DNA of 41,017 bases. It comes from Lentibacillus lipolyticus. GTDB taxonomy: Bacteria; Bacillota; Bacilli; Bacillales; Amphibacillaceae. Position numbers and translations under genes: made by a program. Shown here piece after piece: positions 23,805 through 32,509 of the stretch; position 1 is the stretch's first letter, and each line of letters opens with the position of its first letter. The DNA lies in NCBI GenBank assembly GCA_004145795.1, contig SEIO01000001.1:317154-358170 (forward strand). The letters are read 5' to 3'. The notes under the pieces are model-generated. The model worked only from the letters and a program-made list of their open reading frames with translations, had not been told where the DNA came from and searched no databases.

Positions 23805-26735
23805 GTGGATTTCAAGCAATTATTGCAAAAATACATACACAAACTGCAGACAGCCTGGGGGAAGGTGCAATCACACCGATATACCGAAAAAGTACAATCA
23901 GCCTGGCGAACAGGAAAAATCCAACGAACATCCCGAATTAGTTATGATGTGGTCTGGAATATCATCTTATTTTTCTTAATTGTTGGCGTCATTGGTGCTT
24001 TTTTTGCTGGTGGAGTTGGTGCAGGCTATTTCGCATCACTTGTGAAAGACGAGCCTGTACGGGCGTATGAGAATATGGAACAAAGCATTTATAACTATGA
24101 GGAAACATCGTCACTTTATTTTGCTGGCAATGCTTCTATTGGCGATGTACGCTCCAATTTGTACCGTGAAGAAATAACATTGGATAAAATCCCAGATGTC
24201 CTGAAAAATGCTGTTATTGCCACGGAGGATGAATATTTCCAAGAACATAATGGGATTGTGCCCAAAGCAATCGTCCGTGCACTTGTTCAACAGGTAACAA
24301 ATGCACCAATACAGTCCGGCGGTAGTACTTTAACACAGCAACTCGTTAAAAATCAAATATTGACAAATGAAGTCTCGTTCGAACGAAAAGCCAAAGAAAT
24401 TTTAATTGCATTACGCCTGGAACGATTTTTTGATAAAGATGAAATCCTGGAAGCATATCTAAACATCGTGCCATATGGCCGTGATGCTTCAGGTGGGAAT
24501 ATCGCGGGAATACAAACTGCTGCCAAGGGAATCTTTGGCATTGATGCCTCAGAGGTAAACCTCCCGCAGGCAGCTTATCTTGCTGGAATGCCGCAAAGTC
24601 CGTCCTATTATACACCATTTAAAAACGCTGGCGGGCTAAAAAAGAAAGAAGGCATCCAGCCAGGCATCGATCGGATGAAAACGGTTTTGGAGCGGATGCA
24701 TGAAGCAGGTTATATCACGCAGAAAGAATATGAACAAGCACTGGACTACGATATCGCAGCAGACTTTACCGATGAGTCCGCATCACCTGTCGAAAAGTAT
24801 CCATACCTGACATATTTAGCCCAAAAACGAGCCAAAGGAATTATCAAGGAGCACCTGGCTAATGAAGATGGCTATACCAAGGAAGATCTGCAAAATGAGG
24901 AAAAGCTGATGGAAGAATACTCCATCCGTGCTGACCGGGCCCTAAGGCAGAATGGATATGATATTCATACAACCATTGATAAAGAAACACATGATGCTTT
25001 TATAAGGATTACTCAAAACTATCAATATTACGGTCCCGACTGGAATGGAATTATAACGGATCCAAAGACTGGCAAGCCCAAAGAAATCACCCAGAAAGTA
25101 CAAACCGGTGGCATCCTGATTGAAAATAACACCGGTCGTATTATCAGCTTCGTCGGCGGCCGTGAATTCAATGAACAGAGTCAATTTAATTATGCGACAC
25201 AAGCAACACGCCAGAATGGCAGTACGATGAAGCCGATTCTGACGTACGCTCCAGCATTTGAAATGGGGGTTGCACAGCCCGGGACACCAATAGCCGATAT
25301 CAGGAGAAATTATTCAACAGCCCAGGGCACATACACACCGCATAATTATGGCGGTGGGTACCACGGAATCGTTCCAGCCCGCAAGGCATTGTATAACTCC
25401 TACAATATCCCGGCAGTCGAAATATATAGCCGGATAAACGGACAGGATCCGGTCAGCAAGTTTTTAGAACCAATGGGGATAACAACCATCGGGGAAAATG
25501 AGTATACCCATCTTTCACTTGCCATTGGCGGGCTAAGCAAGGGTGTCACTGTTGAAGAGAATGTCAATGCTTTTTCAACATTTGGCAATCAGGGGAAATT
25601 TGCTGATGCCTACATCATCGAAAACATTAAAGACCAGGATGGCAATGTAATTTATGAACATGAATCAGATCCGGTTAAAGTATTTTCACCGCAGACAACC
25701 TATTTGACGCTCGACATCATGCGTGACGTGCTTGACCGCGGGACGGCAACTTATCTGCAGTCACAGCTGAAATACAGCAATGTTGACTGGGCGGGTAAGA
25801 CAGGGACATCAAATGACTATAAAGATGCCTGGTTCGTTGGCGTGAACCCAAACGTATCCATGGGTGTCTGGCTTGGATACAGAATCGGACAAAATATTCA
25901 ATGTCCTTCCTGCTCACTTAGTTACAGCCAGCGTACCCAGAACTTATGGGCGGAGCTGATCAACGCAGCGTCTGACATCAACCCGGAATTGGTCGCACCT
26001 GAGAAAAACTTTGAACGGCCGGGTGGCATCGTATCACGCAGTTACTGTGCGATATCGGGCAAACTGCCGTCAGATTTATGTGAGGAAGCCGGATTGGTGA
26101 AAACAGATATATTCAATGCAAAGTATGTACCGAAAGAAGAGGACGACAGTCTGATACGCGGCTCCTATGTGATGGTAGATGGGAAGGCCGTCATAGCGGG
26201 GAAAAATACACCTGATGAATTCATTGAAGGCGATGGAATTACATTTAATCCAGAATTTCTAAAACGAAAAGGCTATGACAAACTCGGCGATTTATCCCAT
26301 CTTTTCCCACGGACCAACCGAGATGCCTGGAAGAAAATCGGTCTCCCACAGTCCGATGTCGGCAATAAGACGATGGACGACGACGGTAAACGGCCATCTG
26401 CACCTGGTTCGGTTTCCGCTTCCGGGGGCAAACTTTCATGGAAAGCATCAGAAAGCAGTGATGTTGTTGGTTACCGCATTTATAGGGCTAAGAGTCCTGA
26501 CAGTTCGTTCAGCCTTATCGGAAGCACCGTAGGAACAAATTTCACCTTTTCCGATAAGGAAGCTGTATACCGGGTAAAGGCTGTTGACTATTTCGGTCTG
26601 GAGTCAAAAGCATCAAAGGAAACGGTTGTTGGTGACTTTTCTGCGTCGGAAAAAACCAAAAAGGAAAGTGATAAAACCAATTCCAATCAGAACAAAGAAA
26701 AGATCACCAAGAATGACAATAAAGATACAGATTAA
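23805..26735 (+). CDS. Bifunctional class A penicillin-binding protein with FN3 domain
   Basis: This enzyme polymerises glycan strands and cross-links peptides outside the membrane. The 976 residues comprise a basic cytoplasmic tail (1-48), one membrane segment (about 49-80) and a GT51 glycosyltransferase (about 100-290) with catalytic E141 in ATEDEYFQEHNG. The transpeptidase has S473-T-M-K476, S532-Y-N534 and K665-T-G667. A fibronectin type III domain follows (about 863-945), then a Lys/Asn/Thr-rich tail. The start is GTG 23805 with GGGGAGG 8 nt upstream; the frame is open further upstream but crosses the promoter. It stands where B. subtilis carries acsA. It resembles the PBP1A/1B group of Bacillaceae, but I cannot name the exact orthologue. 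Confidence 0.93.
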   Translation: MDFKQLLQKYIHKLQTAWGKVQSHRYTEKVQSAWRTGKIQRTSRISYDVVWNIILFFLIVGVIGAFFAGGVGAGYFASLVKDEPVRAYENMEQSIYNYEETSSLYFAGNASIGDVRSNLYREEITLDKIPDVLKNAVIATEDEYFQEHNGIVPKAIVRALVQQVTNAPIQSGGSTLTQQLVKNQILTNEVSFERKAKEILIALRLERFFDKDEILEAYLNIVPYGRDASGGNIAGIQTAAKGIFGIDASEVNLPQAAYLAGMPQSPSYYTPFKNAGGLKKKEGIQPGIDRMKTVLERMHEAGYITQKEYEQALDYDIAADFTDESASPVEKYPYLTYLAQKRAKGIIKEHLANEDGYTKEDLQNEEKLMEEYSIRADRALRQNGYDIHTTIDKETHDAFIRITQNYQYYGPDWNGIITDPKTGKPKEITQKVQTGGILIENNTGRIISFVGGREFNEQSQFNYATQATRQNGSTMKPILTYAPAFEMGVAQPGTPIADIRRNYSTAQGTYTPHNYGGGYHGIVPARKALYNSYNIPAVEIYSRINGQDPVSKFLEPMGITTIGENEYTHLSLAIGGLSKGVTVEENVNAFSTFGNQGKFADAYIIENIKDQDGNVIYEHESDPVKVFSPQTTYLTLDIMRDVLDRGTATYLQSQLKYSNVDWAGKTGTSNDYKDAWFVGVNPNVSMGVWLGYRIGQNIQCPSCSLSYSQRTQNLWAELINAASDINPELVAPEKNFERPGGIVSRSYCAISGKLPSDLCEEAGLVKTDIFNAKYVPKEEDDSLIRGSYVMVDGKAVIAGKNTPDEFIEGDGITFNPEFLKRKGYDKLGDLSHLFPRTNRDAWKKIGLPQSDVGNKTMDDDGKRPSAPGSVSASGGKLSWKASESSDVVGYRIYRAKSPDSSFSLIGSTVGTNFTFSDKEAVYRVKAVDYFGLESKASKETVVGDFSASEKTKKESDKTNSNQNKEKITKNDNKDTD

Positions 26736-26781
26736 GACACTGGTGCCGGGGGATGAAGACAAGGAAAAGAACAGTGAATGA

Positions 26782-26813
26782 AAAGAGGGAGTATCATTTC
26801 TCCTTCTTTTTTT
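26782..26813 (+). terminator. Intrinsic terminator of the PBP gene
   Basis: AAAGAGGGAG pairs with CTCCTTCTTT (one G-U pair) around a 7-8 nt loop and is followed by TTTTTTT. It lies about 47 bp after the stop codon. Confidence 0.75.
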
Positions 26814-26850
26814 ATGGTTATTTTCTGTTAACACTAAAAACAAAGATTAA

Positions 26851-26876
26851 TTTCCTGTATAATAGAATCCAGGAAA
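26851..26876. promoter_or_regulatory. acuABC -10 box inside a candidate operator dyad
   Basis: TATAAT (26858-26863) lies 46 bp before acuA. It is framed by TTTCCTG (26851-26857) and CAGGAAA (26870-26876), a perfect 7-bp inverted repeat with a 12-bp spacer. No good -35 and no cre site were found here, although acuABC is CcpA-controlled in B. subtilis. A regulator bound here would cover the -10 and start site. Confidence 0.5.
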
Positions 26877-26909
26877 CATTATTGAACAGCTAAACAAGGC
26901 GGTGAAGCA

Positions 26910-27563
26910 ATGGAGCACCTGAAAACCTACTACGCCGATGTACGGGATACCCCAGATGGCTTGGTCATGATTGAAGGACCACTTTCATCAGCGTCATTAA
27001 CCAAATATTATTTCCATGATGAACTGACGGCATTCCGGCCTGCACCTAAACAATTTGAAGCAATTTGCAGTATAGCTGATTTTACAGAAGGCAGGATTAT
27101 CGTTGCCAGAACGGAGGATACCATTATCGGCTATGTTACCTATTTGCATCCGGATCCGATGGAACGCTGGTCGAAATATGGCATGCAAGATCTGATTGAG
27201 CTGGGAGCGGTCGAGGTCATTCCTAAATACCGCGGTGCCAAAATAGCGTCGGGGCTGCTGGAAGTTTCGATGATGGATGATTATATGGAAAACTACATCA
27301 TTATTTCCACCGAATACTACTGGCACTGGGACCTTGATGGCACTAGATTGAGTGTATGGGACTACCGGAAAGTAATGGAGAAAATGATGGCTGCGGGTGG
27401 CTTGCTTCCTGCACCAACCGATGATCCGGAAATTATATCCCACCCTGCAAACTGTCTAATGGTCCGGATTGGCAGTAATGTACCTGAAGCATCCATTAAG
27501 CGTTTTGATGAGTTGCGCTTTTTACAGCGGCACCAATACCGTAACATGAGGGAGGGGCTATAA
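26910..27563 (+). CDS. acuA: Acetoin utilization acetyltransferase AcuA
   Basis: This GNAT-family enzyme acetylates and inactivates acetyl-CoA synthetase AcsA in B. subtilis. Its 217 residues are close to the 210 of B. subtilis AcuA. The GNAT core includes RIIVARTEDTIIGYVTYL (beta strands) and the CoA-binding segment AVEVIPKYRGAKIASGLL, with the R/Q-x-x-G-x-A/G pattern as YRGAKIA. The start at 26910 has GGCGGTG 6 nt upstream. It is the first gene of acuA-acuB-acuC: acuB begins with the very next base after its stop. The usual target gene acsA is not next to it in this window. Confidence 0.93.
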   Translation: MEHLKTYYADVRDTPDGLVMIEGPLSSASLTKYYFHDELTAFRPAPKQFEAICSIADFTEGRIIVARTEDTIIGYVTYLHPDPMERWSKYGMQDLIELGAVEVIPKYRGAKIASGLLEVSMMDDYMENYIIISTEYYWHWDLDGTRLSVWDYRKVMEKMMAAGGLLPAPTDDPEIISHPANCLMVRIGSNVPEASIKRFDELRFLQRHQYRNMREGL

Positions 27564-28214
27564 ATGCTCGTAGAAGAAATTATGAAAACAGAGGTGAAAA
27601 CGCTTTCCCCAACAGCAACAATCGCCGATGCATTAAAGCTGCTCCGGGAAGAGCCTATTCGGCATATTCCGATTATCAATAAGGATAATCAGGTTATTGG
27701 CATTGTCTCCGACCGGGATGTTCGCGATGCGTCCCCGTCCATTTTTGATGATGGAAGCAATCAGCATCAGCTGAATAAAGAAATACAGTCCATCATGAGC
27801 CACCCTGTTATAACGGTACACCCGTTAGACTTTGTTGAAGAGGTTGCCCGGATCTTTTATGACGAAACATTTGCCTGTCTTCCTGTCGTCAGCAACAATA
27901 CGTTAGCGGGAGTTATTACTGAAAAAGAGATGCTTTATACCTTGATTCAATTGACTGGAACGAACGTCCAAAGTTCCCAGATTGAAATAAAAGTACCGCA
28001 TAGACCGGGCATTCTTCCCGAGGTGGCAGCCGTTTTTGGACATCGCAAAACAAATATAACCTCTGTTCTCATGTACCCGTACAATGATGATCCGAATTAT
28101 AAAATTCTGGTTTTTCGCATCCAGACCATGAATCCTGTACCGCTGATTCAGGATTTACGTGATGCCGGCTATGAACTGATGTGGCCAAATAACATAGCGG
28201 AGCCAAAAGTATGA
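27564..28214 (+). CDS. acuB: Acetoin utilization protein AcuB (CBS pair plus ACT domain)
   Basis: This 216-residue regulatory protein has two CBS domains (about 1-60 and 75-135), containing VSDRDVRDAS and ITEKEMLYTLI, followed by an ACT-like domain (about 140-210) beginning EIKVPHRPGILPEVAAVF. CBS pairs commonly bind adenine nucleotides, and the family is thought to tune the acetylation switch on acetyl-CoA synthetase; its exact biochemical role is not settled. The ATG directly follows the acuA stop, with GGGAGGGG 7 nt before it, and the end overlaps acuC by 4 bp (ATGA). This gives tight translational coupling through the operon. Confidence 0.94.
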   Translation: MLVEEIMKTEVKTLSPTATIADALKLLREEPIRHIPIINKDNQVIGIVSDRDVRDASPSIFDDGSNQHQLNKEIQSIMSHPVITVHPLDFVEEVARIFYDETFACLPVVSNNTLAGVITEKEMLYTLIQLTGTNVQSSQIEIKVPHRPGILPEVAAVFGHRKTNITSVLMYPYNDDPNYKILVFRIQTMNPVPLIQDLRDAGYELMWPNNIAEPKV

Positions 28215-29377
28215 CTTGCCAATCTTCATTTATATACGCTGATGACTATTTAACTTATCACTTCCATTCGGATCATCCTTTTAATCAGCAGCGGGTATCA
28301 TTGACAAAGGACCTGCTTGAGGCGAGTCATCTATTATCGGCCCAAGATATCAAAGGGCCACGGATAGCAACTGAAGACGAAATCGCGCTGTTTCACGCCC
28401 CTGACTACATTCAAGCGGTCAAAAAAGCAGGACATGGACACCTGTCAGAAGAAGAAGGACTTGAGCACGGATTCGGTACCGAGGATACCCCCATGTTTGC
28501 CAATATGCATGAGGCATCGAGCCAGCTTGTCGGCGGCACTCTAACTGCAGTGGATGAGGTGCTGCAGGGAAAGTCAGACCATGCCTTGAATCTCGGCGGC
28601 GGTCTTCACCATGGGTTTAAACGGAAAGCAAGTGGGTTCTGTATCTATAATGACGGTGCCATTGCCATCAAATACATCCGGGAGAAATACGACTTAAAAG
28701 TATTATATGTTGATACGGATGCGCACCACGGTGACGGTGTGCAATGGGCCTTCTACGATGATCCTCGTGTCTGTACCCTGTCGATTCATGAAACAGGACG
28801 CTACCTGTTCCCGGGTACCGGAAATATCAGTGAACGTGGTATCAAAGAAGGACATGGCTATTCCTTCAACATTCCAATTGATGCTTTTACAGAGGATGAA
28901 TCGTTTTTATCCGTTTATGAGTCATCTATCAGGAAAGTGGCAGCATTCTTCCAACCTGATGTCATTCTGACCCAAAACGGTGCCGATGCCCATGTGTTCG
29001 ATCCGCTTACACATTTATGTACAACTGCAGCAGCGTTTGAACGCATTCCACTGATTGCCCATGAACTGGCTCATCAATACTGCAATGGACGCTGGATTGC
29101 CCTTGGGGGAGGCGGATATGACATGTGGCGGGTCGTGCCACGTGCCTGGGGACAAATTTGGAGTGTTATGAAGACAGGTGATATTCAAAAAGCATCCCTC
29201 CCAGATAAATGGCTGTCCAAATGGCAGACTGAGTCACCAGTCGAACTGCCTATCACATGGGAGGACCCTAGAAACATTGTTCCGAATATTCCCAGAAAGG
29301 ATGACATAACGGAAAAAAATGAAAAAGTCCTGCAGAGTGCGATGAAATATGCGCAGGACCGATCAGCTAATATGTAA
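28211..29377 (+). CDS. acuC: Acetoin utilization deacetylase AcuC
   Basis: This zinc-dependent class I histone-deacetylase-like enzyme removes the acetyl group from AcsA in B. subtilis, opposing AcuA. It has 388 residues, as usual. Zinc and catalytic residues are readable: the HH pair in LGGGLHHGFK, Asp and His in VDTDAHHGDGVQ, and the second Asp in QNGADAHVFDP. The C-terminal GGGGYDMWRVVPRAW carries the conserved Tyr region. The ATG overlaps the acuB stop. No T-run terminator follows directly; a long perfect hairpin lies 113 bp downstream. Confidence 0.95.
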   Translation: MTCQSSFIYADDYLTYHFHSDHPFNQQRVSLTKDLLEASHLLSAQDIKGPRIATEDEIALFHAPDYIQAVKKAGHGHLSEEEGLEHGFGTEDTPMFANMHEASSQLVGGTLTAVDEVLQGKSDHALNLGGGLHHGFKRKASGFCIYNDGAIAIKYIREKYDLKVLYVDTDAHHGDGVQWAFYDDPRVCTLSIHETGRYLFPGTGNISERGIKEGHGYSFNIPIDAFTEDESFLSVYESSIRKVAAFFQPDVILTQNGADAHVFDPLTHLCTTAAAFERIPLIAHELAHQYCNGRWIALGGGGYDMWRVVPRAWGQIWSVMKTGDIQKASLPDKWLSKWQTESPVELPITWEDPRNIVPNIPRKDDITEKNEKVLQSAMKYAQDRSANM

Positions 29378-29489
29378 AGAAAGCTTGGCTGGTGCTAGGC
29401 TCTAGGTGCACGCAACTGCCTGTCGTTGCACTTATACTTTAATATTTTTCGTTGCGTCAACCCACTAGCATTTATAATTTTTAAAGTGT

Positions 29490-29536
29490 AACAACTATAA
29501 GTACCAGCTCATAAGGGGCTGGTACTTATAGTTGTT
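29490..29536. terminator. Perfect 19-bp hairpin between convergent acuC and motS
   Basis: Positions 29490-29508 are exactly complementary to 29518-29536, enclosing a 9-nt loop. No T-run follows on either strand (TTAATT on the plus strand). It lies between convergent operons and may terminate, protect 3' ends or act as a site for a protein. The rest of the acuC-motS gap (29378-29489) shows only GC-rich sequence without a recognised feature. Confidence 0.6.
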
Positions 29537-29571
29537 AATTCACCTTACCCGTAAACAAATAATGTCCATCA

Positions 29572-30363
29572 TCATTCTAAAGCTTGATCATCCTTTTCCA
29601 TAATCACCATTTCCACCCGTCTGTTTTTCTTCCAGTTAGCTTGAGAAGTATTCGGAACAATCGGTCTCGTGTCCCCAAAACCTGCAGCCGTAAAACGCGA
29701 TGGGTCAAAGTCATTCCGGGAAATCAGATAGCGAATAACACTGCTGGCCCTTGCACCGGACAATTCCCAGTTTGATGGGTAGCGGTAACTGGCAATTGGC
29801 CGGTTGTCAGAATGCCCTTCCACCCTTACATCATTCGGTATCTCTGTCAGAAGCTTACCGATTTTATCTAAAAATGGTTTTCCAGAATCCAGTATTTCCG
29901 CTTCTCCTGTTTCAAACAAAATGCTTTCCTGTAAAACAAGTACAACCCCGCGATCGGTTCTGCTAGCAGAAATGACATCTTCCAGTTCGTTATTACGCAG
30001 GTATTGCTCTACATTTTCCATTAAGTCGTCCAATGAATCCTGGTCCGTTTCTGTCGTTTCGCCGGCACGCTCACGAATATCATCAAGCTGTTCTGACTTT
30101 TCAAATTCATTGGTATTTTTACCGCTTTCCTCATCACTTGTATGCTCAGTCGGGTTTTCCATTGGCACCGGAGACGGATAAAAGTCAAAAATCATCCGAT
30201 TCCTGAATGACTCGGAAAGGGCATCAAATTTAACCATGTCGATTTGGGACATAGAAAAGAGTAAAATAAAAAAGACAAGAATCAATGTCACCATATCCGA
30301 GTACGTGACCATCCATTTTGGTGCTCCGGCATTGTCCCGCTTTTTCAGCCGCCTACGCTCCAT
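29572..30363 (-). CDS. motS: Flagellar stator protein MotS (MotB family)
   Basis: This is the peptidoglycan-anchored half of the Na+-type flagellar stator MotPS. The 263 residues have a basic cytoplasmic N-terminus, one membrane helix beginning WMVTYSDMVTLILVFF with the ion-binding Asp23, an acidic linker (about 70-120) and an OmpA-like peptidoglycan-binding domain (about 135-255) containing VEGHSDNRPI and NWELSGARA. Its start at 30363 lies inside motP (11-bp overlap) with GGAG 9 nt upstream. Na+ specificity is inferred from position next to ccpA, where B. subtilis also carries motPS, and not from a residue test. Confidence 0.92.
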   Translation of the reverse strand: MERRRLKKRDNAGAPKWMVTYSDMVTLILVFFILLFSMSQIDMVKFDALSESFRNRMIFDFYPSPVPMENPTEHTSDEESGKNTNEFEKSEQLDDIRERAGETTETDQDSLDDLMENVEQYLRNNELEDVISASRTDRGVVLVLQESILFETGEAEILDSGKPFLDKIGKLLTEIPNDVRVEGHSDNRPIASYRYPSNWELSGARASSVIRYLISRNDFDPSRFTAAGFGDTRPIVPNTSQANWKKNRRVEMVIMEKDDQALE

Positions 30364-31171
30364 GAATTCTTTCTCCAGTCATTGCAGCATCTTCATCTGG
30401 TGCTTTTCCGTTTCCGTCCGAAAGAAATGCACGCAGTTTTTCCTCCAGAATCCGTGGATTTTGTCCGGATTGAACACCGATAACACCTTCAATGATAATT
30501 TGCCTGGTGAACATTTCTTCTTCTGTTTTCTGCTCCAACTTGTTTTTCATTGGGATAAAGACAAGGTTGGCCAGAACAGTACCATAAAGTGTGGTCAAGA
30601 GGGCAACCGCCATATGGGGGCCAAGTGTTGCCGGATTGGTCAGATTGTTAAGCATGAGGACAAGCCCGACTAGCGTCCCTATCATTCCCCAGGCTGGTGC
30701 GTATTCACCCGCTTTTTCAAGGATGGCCCGTCCGCGGTAATGGCGCTCTTCCATGGCCGTGATCTCCGCATTCATGATATCGGAAATGACTTCTGGCTCA
30801 ATCCCGTCAACGACCAGCAGGACCCCTTTTTTCAAGAACGCATCATCCACTTCGTCCATTTCACTCTCCAGCGATAATATACCTTCCCGGCGAGCGCGCT
30901 CGGCCAGGTGGATAAACATCCCGACGAGTTCAGGCATTTGCTGATCTTTTTTATGAAATGTTTCGTTAATGACTTTTCCGGTCAATTTAATTTGCTCCAT
31001 TTTAAAATTGATCAGAAGCGATGCGATCAAGCCGCCGATAACGACAAAAATAGAAGCAATATCCAAAAAAGAAGAAATGCCTTCCGTTCCTCCCTTTGAA
31101 AGGATTGCTAGCATTATCATGATGAACCCAAGTGTAATGCCGATTGGTGTCAGTATATCTGTTTTTCGCAT
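30353..31171 (-). CDS. motP: Flagellar stator protein MotP (MotA family)
   Basis: This is the ion-channel half of the MotPS stator. Its 272 residues have four membrane segments (about 8-27, 34-52, 150-168 and 180-200) and the conserved proline in APAWGMIGTLVGLVLML. The cytoplasmic loop carries charged residues, such as AERARREGILSLE, that contact the rotor in the MotA family. The ATG at 31171 has GGGGAG 7 nt before it. It lies 65 bp downstream of ccpA; the weak hairpin in the gap is not a convincing terminator, so read-through from ccpA is likely, as in B. subtilis. Confidence 0.93.
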   Translation of the reverse strand: MRKTDILTPIGITLGFIMIMLAILSKGGTEGISSFLDIASIFVVIGGLIASLLINFKMEQIKLTGKVINETFHKKDQQMPELVGMFIHLAERARREGILSLESEMDEVDDAFLKKGVLLVVDGIEPEVISDIMNAEITAMEERHYRGRAILEKAGEYAPAWGMIGTLVGLVLMLNNLTNPATLGPHMAVALLTTLYGTVLANLVFIPMKNKLEQKTEEEMFTRQIIIEGVIGVQSGQNPRILEEKLRAFLSDGNGKAPDEDAAMTGERIHGA

Positions 31172-31236
31172 TGTCTCGCTCCCCAAAACCTTGTTGAAAC
31201 CTATGAGACAGGTTATTGCTTATATCGGCATATTTT

Positions 31237-32232
31237 TTATTTTGTTGAGTTTCTTTCAACAATCCGATGTGGAAGAACGACTTTATTCCCTTCCACTTCT
31301 TCTTCATTCATATATTTCGTCAACAGACGCATGGCAACAGCTCCGATATCATACATGGGCTGTACGATGGTGGACAACGTCGGGCGCACCATAGTTGCCA
31401 GCCTTGTATTATCAAATCCGAAGACTTCCATATCTTCCGGTACCCGATAACCTTTATCCTGTGCCCCGTGAATAACACCCAATGCCATTTCATCTGATGC
31501 CACAAAGACAGCAGAAGGTTGTTCGTCTTTTGTCAGAAGCTGTTCTGCCGCCTCTAATCCTGAATCATAGGAGTAATCACCTTTCAGAATGTTGCCCTCA
31601 TCAACAGGAATGGACTTTTCTTCCAGCGCCCGCGCATAGCCATTATACTTCTGCTTGTTGATTAACGTATCATCAACACCAGATATAAAGGCGATTCGAC
31701 TATTTCCTTTTTCCAGCAAATAAGAAGTTGCTTCAAAAGCCGCTGCTTCATAATCAATATTCACCGACGGGATTTTATTTGTTTCATCATAGGTTGCAGC
31801 CAGGACAACCGGAACAGATGAACTTTGGAACTGATCCACATGTTCCTCTGATATATCGCCGCCCATAAACAAAATGCCATCCACCTGTTTTTCCAGCATG
31901 GCATTAATAAGGTGCAACTCTTTATCTTTGTTCTGATCAGAATTACTTAGAATTATATTATACTTGTACATCGTCGCAATATCCTCAATACCCCGTGCCA
32001 GTTCAGCAAAAAAGATACTGGAAATATCCGGGATGATAGCACCAACTGTTGTCGTTTTTTTGCTTGCCAGTCCGCGTGCAACTGCATTTGGACGGTAACC
32101 CAGTTCCTGAATCGTCGCCAGAACCTTTTTGCGTGTTACCGGTTTTACATTTGGATTCCCATTGACAACGCGCGAAACAGTTGCCATAGAAACGTTTGCT
32201 TCTCTTGCTACATCGTATATTGTTACTGTCAT
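31237..32232 (-). CDS. ccpA: Catabolite control protein CcpA
   Basis: CcpA is the LacI/GalR-type regulator of carbon catabolite control; with HPr-Ser46-P it binds cre sites. The 331 residues have an N-terminal helix-turn-helix ([22 protein letters not shown], residues 4-25), a hinge helix at [10 protein letters not shown] and a two-lobed sugar-binding core. The ATG at 32232 has AGGAGG 6 nt upstream. It follows aroA, as in B. subtilis, but aroA has its own terminator in between, so ccpA has a promoter of its own (-10 at 32274-32279). Confidence 0.96.
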   Translation of the reverse strand: MTVTIYDVAREANVSMATVSRVVNGNPNVKPVTRKKVLATIQELGYRPNAVARGLASKKTTTVGAIIPDISSIFFAELARGIEDIATMYKYNIILSNSDQNKDKELHLINAMLEKQVDGILFMGGDISEEHVDQFQSSSVPVVLAATYDETNKIPSVNIDYEAAAFEATSYLLEKGNSRIAFISGVDDTLINKQKYNGYARALEEKSIPVDEGNILKGDYSYDSGLEAAEQLLTKDEQPSAVFVASDEMALGVIHGAQDKGYRVPEDMEVFGFDNTRLATMVRPTLSTIVQPMYDIGAVAMRLLTKYMNEEEVEGNKVVLPHRIVERNSTK

Positions 32233-32273
32233 GCTTTACCTCCTAGCGAGTTTACAAATCGATTCCTTTTGCC

Positions 32274-32279
32274 ATTATA
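32274..32279 (-). promoter_or_regulatory. Probable -10 box of ccpA
   Basis: A TATAAT on the minus strand lies 41 bp before the ccpA start. No close match to TTGACA stands at 16-18 bp. The rest of the gap to the aroA terminator (32280-32403) is AT-rich and otherwise featureless. Confidence 0.45.
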
Positions 32280-32403
32280 ATACTCTACAATGCCATAAAA
32301 CACAAAATATTTAAAGGCAGCAGCTCTGCTAAAACAGCTCTTTTTGAGAATAAATGTTTTTTCGGAGGACATGACAAACATTGGCTATTTTTGCATTAAC
32401 CAT

Positions 32404-32445
32404 AAAAAAGCGGCATTAGCCCCGCCTCCGAGGAGCAAATGCCGC
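32404..32445 (-). terminator. Intrinsic terminator of aroA
   Basis: GCGGCATT (32410-32417) and AATGCCGC (32438-32445) form the outer stem, and GGAGG/CCTCC-rich sequence pairs within it. On the minus strand TTTTTT follows at once (32404-32409). It lies 64 bp after the aroA stop. Confidence 0.85.
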
Positions 32446-32509
32446 CGATATCGAACCGTCACTATCAGTGTTTTAGCCTGTATGTGACATATAATATTGT
32501 CATTCTGTT

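Noticed and set aside
31172-31236. Terminator between ccpA and motP
   Set aside because: The only hairpin (AACC/GGTT) is short and has no T-run, so I assume read-through.
32374-32490. Small rightward frame of 38 codons starting ATGACAAACATTGGC behind a GGAGG
   Set aside because: The GGAGG is only 2 nt from the ATG, and the frame runs straight through the aroA terminator hairpin; it is most likely chance.
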